Positions 14,575 to 23,691 are shown, counted from the first letter of the stretch. The stretch is DNA of 64,000 nt from Tardiphaga sp. P9-11 (GCF_008329525.1 NZ_NPKQ01000006.1:124001-188000); one strand, 5' to 3'. Notes: generated from the sequence alone by a model not told the origin. A program made the numbers and translations.

Positions 14575-16788
14575 GTGCTCAAAGCTTCTCCTCCCGCCGA
14601 GCCGCTCGTCGCCTGGCGATCGGAAATCAGCGCCGGTCTGATCTCCAGCCTCGTCTGTCTGCCGCTCTGTCTTGCTTGCGGACTGCTGGTGTTTGCGCCG
14701 CTCGGCCCCGACTATGTCGCGGCCGGCGCTGCAGCCGGCCTGTATGGCGGCGCCATCGTCGGCTTCGTCGCGGCCGTGGTCGCCACCTCGTCCTATATCG
14801 TGACGACGAGCCGCGTCAGCATGGCTCTGGTGCAGGCCGGCCTGACCACGACGCTGGTCAATGACTCCGCGCTTGCGAGCCAGCCCGCGATGATCGTGAC
14901 CGCGATCATGCTGTGTTTGTTTCTGGCCGGGCTGTGGCAGGTCCTGTTCGGACTGCTCGGCCTGACACGCGCCATCAAATTCGCGCCGCACCCGGTGCTC
15001 ACCGGCCTGCTCAATGGCGTCGGCATGCTGATCGTGATTTCCCAGTTCAAGCCGTTCTTTGCCGCGCATACGCTGTGGCCGACCAAACCGGCGATGCTGG
15101 TTTACGTCGTGGCCTTGGCGCTCTTTGTTCTGAACTATCCGGCAATAGCAGGCTGGCTGCGGCTACCGGACTGGCTGCGGAAGATACCGGGATCGCTTGC
15201 AGGCTTCATCGCCGGCACCGTACTCTACTATCTGATCAGCATCCCGACCGGTCTCGATCTCGGGCCAACCATCGGCGAGATCCATGTCAGTTTCCCGCCG
15301 GCAATGCCGCTCGGCCCGGTGTTCGACGGATCGATCACGCCGGAACTGACCGCCGTGCTTCCGCATGTCGTGCTGGTGTCGCTGGTGCTGGCGATCATCG
15401 GCACGGTGGAGACGATGCTGGCTTTCCGCGTGGCGCAGCAGCTCGACGATACGCATATCCACCCGGTACGCGACCTCGCCGCACAAGGCATCGCCAATGC
15501 GGCGGCAGCGCTGGGCGGCGGCATCGGCGGATCGGCGATCCCTTCCGTCATCCTGCTCGGCTACCGCATGGGCGGCCGCACGCGCTGGACCAGCATTTTC
15601 GTGGCGCTCAGCCTGTTGGCCATCACATTCGCGCTGTCGTCGGTGCTCGCACAGGTGCCGCGCGCGGTGTTCGCCGGCCTGCTGCTCGTGATCGGCATCG
15701 TGCTGTTCGATCGCTGGAATCTGCAACTGCTGACCGACGTTCGATCGAGCAGCGAACCGCAGGTGCGCCGTCACGCGGTCTATAACCTGATCGTCGTGCT
15801 CGCGGTGATGGCCGTGACTGTGTTCAGCTCCGTCGTTTCCGGCGTCATTGTCGGCATCATCCTCTCCTGCATCATCTTCGTCATCAATATGAGCCGGCCG
15901 CTGGTGCGCCGCGCCCATCTCGGCGACACGCTGTTCTCCAAGCGTATTCGCTCGGCCGACGATCTCGCGATCCTGCAGCAGACCGGGCGGCAGCGCGCCA
16001 TCCTGCAGCTCGAAGGCGCGCTATTCTTCGGCAATGCCGACGACCTTTCGTTACGGGTCAAGGACCTCTTCAACAGCACGGACATGGTGCTGCTCGACAT
16101 GGGCGCGATCTCCGATCTCGACATCTCCGGCATCAACGCGTTGCGAACGCTGCGCCAGAAGGCAACTGAGAAAAAACGACGACTGATCTACTGCAATGTC
16201 CGGCCGGTCCATGCCGCCATCATCGGCAACGGGATCGGGCACGATGCGACATCGCCGCCTATGACGCAGGATCTCGATTCCGCGCTGGAATGGATGGAGC
16301 AGACCATGCTCGACCGCTCCGCTGCGAGGCAGGGGCAAGCGGATGAGCTGGCTCTCGAGCAGATCGACTTTCTCGATGGCGTTTCCGCCAACGAGATGAC
16401 CGAACTGACCGCAGTGATGACCAGGCGGGAATTCGCATGCGGCGATACGATCTGCCGCGAGGGTGATGCCGGCGACCGGATGTGGCTGATCCTGAAAGGC
16501 AGCGTCAGCGTACTGCTACGCACGGACGGACATCACGAGCGACGCCGCATCGCCGGACTTGGCCGCGGCACCACGGTCGGCGAGATGGCGCTAGTGGAAT
16601 CGGTGCCACGCTCGGCGACCATCGTCGCCGACGACGAGGTGGTCTGTTACGAATTCCCGCGCGACGGCTTCGACGTGATCCTGAAGAAAAATCCAGTGCT
16701 CGCCACCAGGCTGCTAGGCAACCTGGCGCGCGAGCTCACCCGGCGACTGCGGCAGACCTCACAGGATCTGCGCGTCAGCCATCACTGA
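14575..16788 (+). CDS. SulP anion permease fused to STAS and cyclic-nucleotide-binding domains
   Basis: A 737-residue membrane protein. Residues 1 to about 430 form the SulP transporter core (VCLPLCLACGLLVFAPLGPD, then FAPHPVLTGLLNGVGMLIVI, then GGIGGSAIPSVILLGYRMGG). A STAS domain follows (about 465-565, with LDISGINALRTLRQKA), then a C-terminal cNMP-binding domain (about 600-725). The phosphate-binding cassette keeps its key features, GEMALVESVPRSATIVAD with Glu and Arg, so ligand binding is plausible. SulP proteins carry sulfate, bicarbonate or dicarboxylates; the substrate is unknown here. The start is GTG at 14575. The permease is probably gated or modulated by cAMP/cGMP through the fused domain (inference). 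Confidence 0.9.
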   Translation: MLKASPPAEPLVAWRSEISAGLISSLVCLPLCLACGLLVFAPLGPDYVAAGAAAGLYGGAIVGFVAAVVATSSYIVTTSRVSMALVQAGLTTTLVNDSALASQPAMIVTAIMLCLFLAGLWQVLFGLLGLTRAIKFAPHPVLTGLLNGVGMLIVISQFKPFFAAHTLWPTKPAMLVYVVALALFVLNYPAIAGWLRLPDWLRKIPGSLAGFIAGTVLYYLISIPTGLDLGPTIGEIHVSFPPAMPLGPVFDGSITPELTAVLPHVVLVSLVLAIIGTVETMLAFRVAQQLDDTHIHPVRDLAAQGIANAAAALGGGIGGSAIPSVILLGYRMGGRTRWTSIFVALSLLAITFALSSVLAQVPRAVFAGLLLVIGIVLFDRWNLQLLTDVRSSSEPQVRRHAVYNLIVVLAVMAVTVFSSVVSGVIVGIILSCIIFVINMSRPLVRRAHLGDTLFSKRIRSADDLAILQQTGRQRAILQLEGALFFGNADDLSLRVKDLFNSTDMVLLDMGAISDLDISGINALRTLRQKATEKKRRLIYCNVRPVHAAIIGNGIGHDATSPPMTQDLDSALEWMEQTMLDRSAARQGQADELALEQIDFLDGVSANEMTELTAVMTRREFACGDTICREGDAGDRMWLILKGSVSVLLRTDGHHERRRIAGLGRGTTVGEMALVESVPRSATIVADDEVVCYEFPRDGFDVILKKNPVLATRLLGNLARELTRRLRQTSQDLRVSHH

Positions 16789-16793
16789 GGCGG

Positions 16794-17549
16794 TTAAACC
16801 TCGACCACGCGCTCCACATGCACGCGGCGGCAATCCATCTCGTATTCGAGATCGACGACCGGTGGACGGTTGAAGTGCCAGGTCAGGCCGTTGCGGAACA
16901 CACCGCGACGGCCAAGCTCACTTTCCAGCAGCGCATAGACGTCCCGCACGGTGTAAAGCTGCACGCCGGTAGTCTGCTCCCAGGTGCCGGAGAAGGCACT
17001 CATGCGACGCTCCATTTCATCGAGCACGAACTTGGCTTTTTCCAGCATGCCGGACGGACTGATATCGCCGAGACGCACGGTGTTGTCGCGATAGTCACCC
17101 TTGCCCTCGGCGGCCTCGCCGCTGCCGGCAACGACGAAGGATGCCGGCGCGTTGGGAGCAACTGTCGTGAACGAGAAGGCGTGAAAGCCCGGCTCAGACG
17201 GCGGATCGATCTTCGGACACACATTGCTGCGCGCGATCGGATTCACGCGATCCTTCATGATGCCCCACTCTTCGAGGGTTTTGATGTAGATCTCGTTGAA
17301 GGCGATGAAGCCCTGTTCGGTGAACGGCGCCGGCGAGCGCAACTCGCAAGCGGCGAAGGCGGTCAGCGGCCGGCCGGCGGCCTTGATGATCTCCGATATC
17401 CGGGCGAAGCCTTCCTTTAGCGGCACCACTTTGGAGAATCTCACGCGTTCCAGCGCAAAGCCGGGCATCGCGCCGACACCGCAGGAATACTGGCTAACGC
17501 CGGGCATATAACGGTAGCCGCTATTGGGGGCTTCGACGGTCTCGATCAT
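16794..17549 (-). CDS. RidA-like protein, possibly CnbZ-type aminomuconate deaminase
   Basis: A 251-residue cytoplasmic protein starting MIETVEAPNSGYRYMPG. It contains a YjgF/RidA-like arrangement: PGFALERVRFSKVVPLKEGF near residue 35, ISEIIKAAGRPLTAFAACEL near 56, and FTEQGFIAFNEIYIKTLEEW near 82. It is nearly twice the size of simple RidA proteins. I recall this longer type from proteins annotated as 2-amino-5-chloromuconate deaminase (CnbZ), which hydrolyse enamine/imine intermediates; this match is from memory and moderate. The ATG at 17549 has GAAGAGG; the earlier frame start is unsupported. It is the last gene of Liv operon 1, 26 bases after livF, implying that its substrate is imported by that transporter. 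Confidence 0.6.
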   Translation of the reverse strand: MIETVEAPNSGYRYMPGVSQYSCGVGAMPGFALERVRFSKVVPLKEGFARISEIIKAAGRPLTAFAACELRSPAPFTEQGFIAFNEIYIKTLEEWGIMKDRVNPIARSNVCPKIDPPSEPGFHAFSFTTVAPNAPASFVVAGSGEAAEGKGDYRDNTVRLGDISPSGMLEKAKFVLDEMERRMSAFSGTWEQTTGVQLYTVRDVYALLESELGRRGVFRNGLTWHFNRPPVVDLEYEMDCRRVHVERVVEV

Positions 17550-17575
17550 GTTTGCCTCTTCGGATGAAATCAAAG

Positions 17576-18307
17576 TCAGTCTTCGAGGACGCCGAGATAG
17601 GCGTCGCGAATGATCGGATCGGCCAGTAGTTCGGCGCCCTGCCCGGTGCGCACGATGCGGCCCATATCCATGATGTAGGCGTGATGACAAAGGTCGAGCG
17701 CCGTTGTGACGTCCTGCTCCACCAGCAGGATCGACATGCCTTCACTGTTCAACTGCCGCAACGCTGCGACGAGCTGCTCGACCAGCAGTGGCGACAGGCC
17801 GAGCGAGAGTTCGTCGATCATCAGGAGGCGCGGTGCGCTCATCAGCCCGCGGCCGATGGCGCACATCTGTTGTTCGCCGCCGGACAGCGTTGCCGCCGCT
17901 TGATTGCGGCGCTCGCGCAGCTTCGGGAATGTCGTGTACACGCGGTCCAGATCGCGGTTGAGTTCGGTGCGGCTGACGCTGCGCGAATAGGCGCCCATCA
18001 GCAGATTGTCCTCGATGCTCATGGCGCCGAACAGACGGCGGCCTTCCGGCACGTGCACAATACCATGCGCCAGCATCTGAGCAGCCGTGGCTTTCGAGAG
18101 ATCCACGCCTTCAGAGACATATTTGCCTGATGTCAGCGGGATCAGCCCGGACAGCGCACGCATCAGCGTGGTCTTGCCGGCGCCGTTGGAGCCGATCAGC
18201 GCGGTGATCTCGCCGGAGCGCACCGCCATGTCGATGCCCCACAGCACCTGGATTTCGCCATAGCCGGCGCAGACCTGATTGAGCTCGAGCATCGGATGAT
18301 CAGCCAC
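17576..18307 (-). CDS. livF: Liv-type ABC transporter ATPase (LivF), system 1
   Basis: A 243-residue ATP-binding subunit. Walker A is GSNGAGKTT, the signature is LSGGEQQM, and Walker B is LLMIDELSLGL; the H-loop region is replaced by the LivF-typical LLVEQDVTTALDLCHHAYIM. Walker B carries a Glu after the Asp (DE), as needed for hydrolysis. The start is GTG at 18307, eight bases inside the livG stop and preceded by GGAAC; ATG at 18292 would give MLELNQVCAGYG and is the alternative. It energises uptake through LivH/LivM from the LivK-like receptor. Confidence 0.92.
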   Translation of the reverse strand: MADHPMLELNQVCAGYGEIQVLWGIDMAVRSGEITALIGSNGAGKTTLMRALSGLIPLTSGKYVSEGVDLSKATAAQMLAHGIVHVPEGRRLFGAMSIEDNLLMGAYSRSVSRTELNRDLDRVYTTFPKLRERRNQAAATLSGGEQQMCAIGRGLMSAPRLLMIDELSLGLSPLLVEQLVAALRQLNSEGMSILLVEQDVTTALDLCHHAYIMDMGRIVRTGQGAELLADPIIRDAYLGVLED

Positions 18308-19061
18308 GGGCGGCGTTCCGTTGTGCATATTGCTGGCCGAGATAGGCATCGACGACAGCGGGATCCTTGATAATGTCGCGCGGCGCACCATCGGCGATCA
18401 ATCTGCCGTTATGCAGGACCGCGATGCGGGTGCAGACATTGAGCACGACCTTCATCAAGTGTTCGATCATGACGATAGTGATCCCGTCGGCTGCGAGCTG
18501 ATGGATCAGCTTGGTGGCGCGTTCGACCTCGGCGCTATTGAGGCCGGCATTGACCTCGTCGAGGAACAGCAGCTTCGGCTTCATCGCCAGCGCCTTGGCC
18601 AGTTCCAGCCGCTTGCGCATGGCCAGCGTCAACGTCGCCGCGGATTGATCGGCCTGCGCGTCGAGGCCAACGAATGCGAGATGCGCGCGGGCGGCCTCGC
18701 GCGCCGATTTCAGGCTCTCGCCCCGCTGCGAGAACAAGGCGGCAGCAGCGACATTGTCGAGCGCACTGTACTCAGCGAAAGGCTGCACGATCTGGAACGT
18801 CCGCGACAGACCAAGCCGGGCGGACTGATAGGTCTTGATGCGGGTAATGTCACGGCCATCAAAGGTCACCACGCCCGAGCTTGCCGGCGTGACGCCGCAG
18901 ATGGTGTTGACCAGCGTGGTCTTGCCCGCGCCGTTCGGACCGATCAGGCCAACCACCTCGCCCTTGTTCACCGACAGCGAAACATCGCTCAGCGCCTTTA
19001 GACCGCTGAAATGACGCGAGACGTTGCTGAGATGCAGGATTTCGTGACCAGGCTTAGACAT
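18300..19061 (-). CDS. livG: Liv-type ABC transporter ATPase (LivG), system 1
   Basis: A 253-residue ATPase: LKALSDVSLSVNKGEVVGLI, Walker A GPNGAGKTT near residue 41, LGLSRTFQIVQPFAEYSALD (LivG-typical Q-loop region). The signature is replaced by LTLAMRKRLELAKALAMKP, as usual in LivG-like subunits (in place of LSGG), and Walker B is LLFLDEVNAGLN. The C-terminal DAYLGQ is the family ending. It overlaps livM by eight bases and livF by eight, consistent with one translationally coupled unit. Confidence 0.93.
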   Translation of the reverse strand: MSKPGHEILHLSNVSRHFSGLKALSDVSLSVNKGEVVGLIGPNGAGKTTLVNTICGVTPASSGVVTFDGRDITRIKTYQSARLGLSRTFQIVQPFAEYSALDNVAAAALFSQRGESLKSAREAARAHLAFVGLDAQADQSAATLTLAMRKRLELAKALAMKPKLLFLDEVNAGLNSAEVERATKLIHQLAADGITIVMIEHLMKVVLNVCTRIAVLHNGRLIADGAPRDIIKDPAVVDAYLGQQYAQRNAARG

Positions 19062-20004
19062 GCTTTGCCTTCCGTCCGGTCAATCCACGCCAGATCTTGC
19101 CGACATGCAGCGATATCAGCCCGTGCGGCAGGAACAGCAGCAGCAGGATGATGAGCACACCCAGCACGCCCGAGTGGATCTGGATATAATTGCGCCAGAC
19201 CACTTCCTCGAGGCCGAGATAAACGAAAGCGCCGCAGACCACGCCGAGCGGCGATCCGAGTCCGCCCATCAGCGCCATCACGATCGGCTTCACCGAATAC
19301 AGAATGTCGAACACATCGGACGGATCGATATAATGAACCCAGGCTGCGTAGAGCCCGCCGGCCGCACCGACGAAACAGGCGGACAGGCCGAAGGCTATGG
19401 CCTTGTAGAGCGTGGAATTGAGACCGACCATATTCGAGGCCGTCTCGTTTTGCCGGATACAATTGAGACCGAAACCGAGCTTCGAGACCGAGACCGCAAT
19501 GACGACGAGTGCGGTGAGCAGCAATAGCCCCCACATCGCATAGAAGAAGAACGTTGCGTCGGAGAGCACGCTCGACCCGGACACCAGCGGAATGTTCAAC
19601 CCCATGCCGCCACCGGTCAGATCGGTGGCATTGTTGACGAGTTCGCGGAACACCTCGACCAACGACAGGCTGGCAATCGCGAAGTAGTGCCCACGCAGGC
19701 GGAGCAGCACCGCGCCGAGCGCTGCGGCCAGCAGCAGGCACAATATCAACGAACCCAGCAGCGACAGCGTTAGCGGCACGCCCTTGTTCATGAGAATGCC
19801 GGTGGTGTAGGCACCGAGCCCGAAGAATGCCGCCGTCGCAAAAGACGGGTAACCGGCGAAACCGCCGACGATATTCCACGACAGCGCGAAGATCGCATAC
19901 ATGCAGGCCATGGTGCCCAAACGCAGCGCATAGGCATCACCGAACAGCGGCAGCGCGGCCACGCAGGCTATGAGAACGAGAAGCGCGACATTGGTCCGGG
20001 TCAT
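19054..20004 (-). CDS. livM: Liv-type ABC transporter permease (LivM), system 1
   Basis: A 316-residue inner-membrane permease with about 8-9 helices. LivM hallmarks are ALSWNIVGGFAGYPSFATAA, FFGLGAYTTGILMNKG, LRGHYFAIASLSLVEVFREL and GGLGSPLGVVCGAFVYLGLE, the last in the EAA-like coupling region. The protein pairs with LivH. It overlaps livH by four bases at its start. Confidence 0.93.
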   Translation of the reverse strand: MTRTNVALLVLIACVAALPLFGDAYALRLGTMACMYAIFALSWNIVGGFAGYPSFATAAFFGLGAYTTGILMNKGVPLTLSLLGSLILCLLLAAALGAVLLRLRGHYFAIASLSLVEVFRELVNNATDLTGGGMGLNIPLVSGSSVLSDATFFFYAMWGLLLLTALVVIAVSVSKLGFGLNCIRQNETASNMVGLNSTLYKAIAFGLSACFVGAAGGLYAAWVHYIDPSDVFDILYSVKPIVMALMGGLGSPLGVVCGAFVYLGLEEVVWRNYIQIHSGVLGVLIILLLLFLPHGLISLHVGKIWRGLTGRKAKHV

Positions 20005-20867
20005 TCAAAACCCTTTCGGCCGAGCAAGCCCTGAGGCCTGACGACAAGGAAGATGATGAGCAGGACGAAAGACAGCGTCACCGCATGGGCCGGGCCGAGA
20101 TAGACCGAACCGACGCCCTCGACCAAAGCCAGCAGGATGCCGCCGGCCAGCGCCCCGGACACGCTGCCGAGACCGCCGAGCACGCAAACCACGAAGGCCT
20201 TGCCGAGATAGGCTGATGAGGTGAGCGGCGAGATCGGGAAGATCAGCGCCATCAGCACACCGGCGCAGCCGGCGAGCGCCGCACCGAGACCGAAAGCAAC
20301 GGCATAGATCGACTTGACGTTGACGCCCATCAGCACCGCCGCATCGCGATCGAGACGAACCGCCACGATGGCGCGTCCAACTTTCGAGCGGCGTAGCAGC
20401 AGATAAAGCAGGAAGGTCAGCGCCAGCGCCGACGCGGTGGCGATCAGGCGATCGACAGGGACGACGACGTCGAAGATCGAAATCGATCCCGTGGGCGGAT
20501 TGAGGATCAGCTTCCGGTAATCGGCCTTGAAGTAATAGATCATCGCATTGTTCAGGATCAGATCGAGCCCGAAGGTCAGCGTCAGCGTCACCAGAACCGG
20601 GGCGGTGATGACACGGTTGAGCAGCAACCGCTGCAGCAGATAGCCGAACACGAAAAAGGCGGGCGCGGCGATCAGCAGCGCATACCAGGGTGACAGCCCG
20701 AGCGAATTATACGCACCCCATGCCAGATAAGCGCCAAGCACGATAAACGAGCCGTGGATCAGATTGATGACGTTGAGCACGCCCCAGACCAGCGAGAAAC
20801 CGATCGCGATACAGGCATAGAGACACCCAAGCACGAGTGCATTGATCAGGACCTGGATGGCCAGCAT
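20001..20867 (-). CDS. livH: Liv-type ABC transporter permease (LivH), system 1
   Basis: A 288-residue permease. LivH-like segments: LVLGCLYACIAIGFSLVWGV and LNVINLIHGSFIVLGAYLAW near the N-terminus, GVNVKSIYAVAFGLGAALAG near residue 180, and VVCVLGGLGSVSGALAGGIL near 225. It starts 29 bases after the binding-protein gene and overlaps livM by four. Together with LivM it forms the membrane channel of the importer. Confidence 0.93.
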   Translation of the reverse strand: MLAIQVLINALVLGCLYACIAIGFSLVWGVLNVINLIHGSFIVLGAYLAWGAYNSLGLSPWYALLIAAPAFFVFGYLLQRLLLNRVITAPVLVTLTLTFGLDLILNNAMIYYFKADYRKLILNPPTGSISIFDVVVPVDRLIATASALALTFLLYLLLRRSKVGRAIVAVRLDRDAAVLMGVNVKSIYAVAFGLGAALAGCAGVLMALIFPISPLTSSAYLGKAFVVCVLGGLGSVSGALAGGILLALVEGVGSVYLGPAHAVTLSFVLLIIFLVVRPQGLLGRKGFE

Positions 20868-20896
20868 ATCGATCCCCCGCCGATCTCGGCTGTCGC

Positions 20897-22114
20897 TCAG
20901 TTCACGCCGAGCTTGAATTCGCCCTGCTTGATCGCATCGGGGAACAGCACCACAGGCTTGCCGGCCTGGATCTGGAAGACCGGCGGTTCGAGCGAGTTGA
21001 TCTGGCCATTGGCCCCGAACTTGACCGGGCCCCAGAAGGTCACGACGTCCATCTTGGCGAGTTCGTCACGCACCTTATCACGGTCCAGCGAGCCAGCCTT
21101 CTCGATCGCCATCTGGAACAGCGCGCCACAGACGGCAGCCGAAGCGTGGGCATAGTCGGGCTCAAGCTTGTACTTGTCCTTGAACAGCTTCACGAAGTTG
21201 GCCGTCGAGCCGAAGATGTCCTTGCCGTTGTACTGTTCGGCCGGATGCCACCACGAAGCGCTGGAGATGTTCTCGGCGCTCTGGCCGGCGGATTCGATGA
21301 ATTCCTGATAGGCCGGACCGGCGATCATGGTGACGACGCCTGCCTTCATCTGCTGATCGACCATCTGCTTGCGAATCAGCAGGAGATCGTTGGTGTAGCC
21401 GGTGACGAACACCCACTGCGGATTCAGCGACTTGATCTGCGACAGGGTTGCTGAGTGATCGAGCGTGTTGATCGCGTATTTCTCGAAATAGACGACTTCA
21501 AGGCCGTTGGCCTTGGCGGACTTTTCCATTTCCTGTGCAATGGCCAGCGGGAACAGATCGTTTCGCGCCAGGATCGCGACCTTCTTGACGTCGGCGGCCT
21601 TGGCCTTGACGAGCTGCGTCAGCGGCGTGGTCAGCGTGTCGTTCGGGGTGAAGGTGCCGAACAGATACTTGTAGTTCTGGTCATAGACCTGGGACGAAGA
21701 CGCTGTCGCGGCGAGCATCGGCACCTTGTACTTCTCGGCGATCGTGCTGGCGGCCTTGGCGGCTCCCGAGCCGAACGGGCCGAACATAAAGTTCACCTTG
21801 TCCTGGGTGATCATCTGTTCGGTGGTCTGCACCGAGCGCGGCGTGTTGGACTGGTAATCCGAATAGACGATCTCGACCTTGTACTTCTTGCCGCCGACAT
21901 TGATGCCGCCGGCCTTGTTGGCCTGTTCGGCCCAGAGGTCATAGCCCTGCTGCTGCTTCACGGCTTCCGGCGCCAGCGGCCCGGTGATCGGCAGCGGTGC
22001 GCCGAAGCGAATGACGTCCTGGGCGGACGCCCCCGACATAGCCGCCCCGAGGCTGGCCGCGGCCAGCAAGAGCGAAGCGGAAAAAGCCTTGAGCGCAAGC
22101 CGGGGATGAAACAT
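20897..22114 (-). CDS. Periplasmic binding protein of Liv system 1
   Basis: A 405-residue secreted receptor (Peripla_BP_6 type). The signal peptide ends about residue 31 (GAAMSGASAQ), and the mature protein opens DVIRFGAPLPITGPLAPEAV, the usual ligand-lobe start. Other hallmarks: YDLWAEQANKAGGINVGGKK, VQTTEQMITQDKVNFMFGPF, PMLAATASSSQVYDQN and VFVTGYTNDLLLIRKQM. The ligand may be an amino acid, amide, aromatic acid or other carboxylate. Start ATG at 22114 has GGAG upstream. It is the first gene of the livKHMGF-RidA operon, read away from a LysR regulator. Confidence 0.92.
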   Translation of the reverse strand: MFHPRLALKAFSASLLLAAASLGAAMSGASAQDVIRFGAPLPITGPLAPEAVKQQQGYDLWAEQANKAGGINVGGKKYKVEIVYSDYQSNTPRSVQTTEQMITQDKVNFMFGPFGSGAAKAASTIAEKYKVPMLAATASSSQVYDQNYKYLFGTFTPNDTLTTPLTQLVKAKAADVKKVAILARNDLFPLAIAQEMEKSAKANGLEVVYFEKYAINTLDHSATLSQIKSLNPQWVFVTGYTNDLLLIRKQMVDQQMKAGVVTMIAGPAYQEFIESAGQSAENISSASWWHPAEQYNGKDIFGSTANFVKLFKDKYKLEPDYAHASAAVCGALFQMAIEKAGSLDRDKVRDELAKMDVVTFWGPVKFGANGQINSLEPPVFQIQAGKPVVLFPDAIKQGEFKLGVN

Positions 22115-22198
22115 CCAAATTCTCCATCGATGACGGGACCGTGACCTGTCAAAAGCTTGTCAAATTTAGATTTCGAATAAAAGCATTGAATTTAGAAG

Positions 22199-22225
22199 TT
22201 AGCGATCTAAAAATCAGAACGCTAA
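22199..22225. promoter_or_regulatory. Candidate LysR operator between livK and the LysR gene
   Basis: TTAGCG (22199-22204) and CGCTAA (22220-22225) form a perfect inverted repeat with a 15-base AT-rich spacer, a spacing typical of LysR-type boxes (T-N11-A class). It lies in the 157-base divergent region, 46 bases before the regulator's ATG and 84 bases before the livK-type start. Confidence 0.5.
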
Positions 22226-22271
22226 TCAGACCCTGCCACCGTGCTGGGCAGTCAGCCGCGAGGGAATCACC

Positions 22272-23177
22272 ATGATCGAATCCACCGCCATCCGGTACTT
22301 TCGGGTGGTCACCGAGGCCGGATCGATCAAACAGGCGGCCGCGGCGCTCCGGATCGCTCCCTCCGCCATCAGCCGGCAGGTCCAGGGACTGGAGGAAGAG
22401 CTCGCGGTCAAACTGTTCGAGCGTGGCGCGCGCGGCATGAACCTGACCGATGCCGGCCACGTGCTCTATCGCTACGCAGTCGAGAACCGCAACCAGCTCG
22501 ACGGGTTGCGCAGTCAGGTCGAGGAATTCGCATCGCTGCGCCGCGGCCAGGTGAAGATCGCCACCGTCGAAGGCATGCTGTCGAGCTTCCTGCCCAACTC
22601 TTTCGTCGATCTGTCGCAGCAATATCCGGGGATCGCACTATCTGTCACCGCCGTGGGCGCTCGCGATGTGGTCGAGATGGTCAGCCAGAACGAGGTCGAT
22701 CTCGGCCTGATCTTCGGCCGCGCACCACGACGCGACCTGATCGAACTCGGGCGCATGCGGCAACCGGTCTGCCTGATCGTCGCGCCCACTCATCCCCTGG
22801 CCAGCCAGAAATCCTACGCGATGAAGGATCTCGCCGGCCTCCGCGCGATCCTGCCGGACGCATCGTTCGGCATCCGTCAAGAGCTCGACAAGTCATGCGC
22901 GCAGGCCAATGTGCGGCTGGAAATATGCAGCGAGACTAACTCGCTGGCCTTCACCCAGACCGTGGCTGCCCGCACCGATCTGGCGACCTTCCTGCCGATG
23001 GTCTCGGCGATGGCGTCGATCAATGCAGGGACGCTGGTCGCGATCCCGCCGCGTGACCGCAGGCTGGAGTCAACGCAGGTGACGCTGGTGCAGTCGGCCG
23101 CGCGCATGGCATCGCCATCAACGCGACTGGTCGCCGAGATGCTGGTGGCGCAGATGAAGGACAACGAGGAAGGGTAG
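22272..23177 (+). CDS. LysR-family transcriptional regulator
   Basis: A 301-residue protein. The N-terminal winged helix (about 5-63) reads AIRYFRVVTEAGSIKQAAAA, LRIAPSAISRQVQGLEEELA and VKLFERGARGMNLTDAG. The C-terminal effector domain (about 92-295) contains GQVKIATVEGMLSSFLPNSF and LVIAPTHPLASQKS-like sequence (VAPTHPLASQKS). It is transcribed divergently from the Liv system 1 operon across a region with a perfect 6-bp inverted repeat, so it probably controls that transporter and the RidA-like enzyme in response to the transported solute or its product. It converges with hutX, 7 bases apart. Confidence 0.93.
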   Translation: MIESTAIRYFRVVTEAGSIKQAAAALRIAPSAISRQVQGLEEELAVKLFERGARGMNLTDAGHVLYRYAVENRNQLDGLRSQVEEFASLRRGQVKIATVEGMLSSFLPNSFVDLSQQYPGIALSVTAVGARDVVEMVSQNEVDLGLIFGRAPRRDLIELGRMRQPVCLIVAPTHPLASQKSYAMKDLAGLRAILPDASFGIRQELDKSCAQANVRLEICSETNSLAFTQTVAARTDLATFLPMVSAMASINAGTLVAIPPRDRRLESTQVTLVQSAARMASPSTRLVAEMLVAQMKDNEEG

Positions 23178-23184
23178 ACGCGTC

Positions 23185-23691
23185 CTAAGCGGCGAGCTTT
23201 CCGGCAAGCACACGAAAACGCTCGAGCTGGTCCTGCTTCAGCGCGCGGGTCTCGTCGCGGCCGACGAAGACCTTGAACATCACGCCGCCATCGACATTGA
23301 GGAAAGCGACGAAGGCCGACGACTTGCCCATGAAAGGCCGCTCGACGAAGGCCACGCCGCCGCAGCGCTCGTGACGCAGATGGCCGTGCAGGCCCTTGGG
23401 CTGCGTCAGATTATAGTAGCCGTGGCCGATGGCACCCGGCGAAAGCGGTGCGGTCGTTTCGAAGATGCCATCCTCGGTATGCACGATCAGCGTGACCTCG
23501 CCCCATTCGGCGATATCCGTCATCGCAGTGACGAAGGCATCGGCGCCACCACCGATACTCACCATCCCCTCGGGCAGCGCTTCCAACACGGCCCGCGGCG
23601 TGACGTTGCGCTCGCGCGCGACAGTCTCGATCACGGCGCCGGGATTCTCCGCCATATAGGTCTTCAGAGCGGCGAGATCCGTATTCAGCAT
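23185..23691 (-). CDS. hutX: Haem utilisation carrier protein HutX
   Basis: A 168-residue cytoplasmic protein of the HutX/ChuX/HugX family, which binds haem after import and passes it on. The order of family segments is LKTYMAENPGAVIETVARER, VTPRAVLEALPEGMVSIGGG, AEWGEVTLIVHTEDGIFET, then GHGYYNLTQPKGLHGHLRHE (candidate haem-contacting His/Tyr) and SSAFVAFLNVDGGVMFKVFV. It is downstream of the IsdG-like monooxygenase gene (47-base gap) on the same strand, within the haem cluster, which supports the assignment. CGGAG lies before the ATG. Confidence 0.9.
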   Translation of the reverse strand: MLNTDLAALKTYMAENPGAVIETVARERNVTPRAVLEALPEGMVSIGGGADAFVTAMTDIAEWGEVTLIVHTEDGIFETTAPLSPGAIGHGYYNLTQPKGLHGHLRHERCGGVAFVERPFMGKSSAFVAFLNVDGGVMFKVFVGRDETRALKQDQLERFRVLAGKLAA

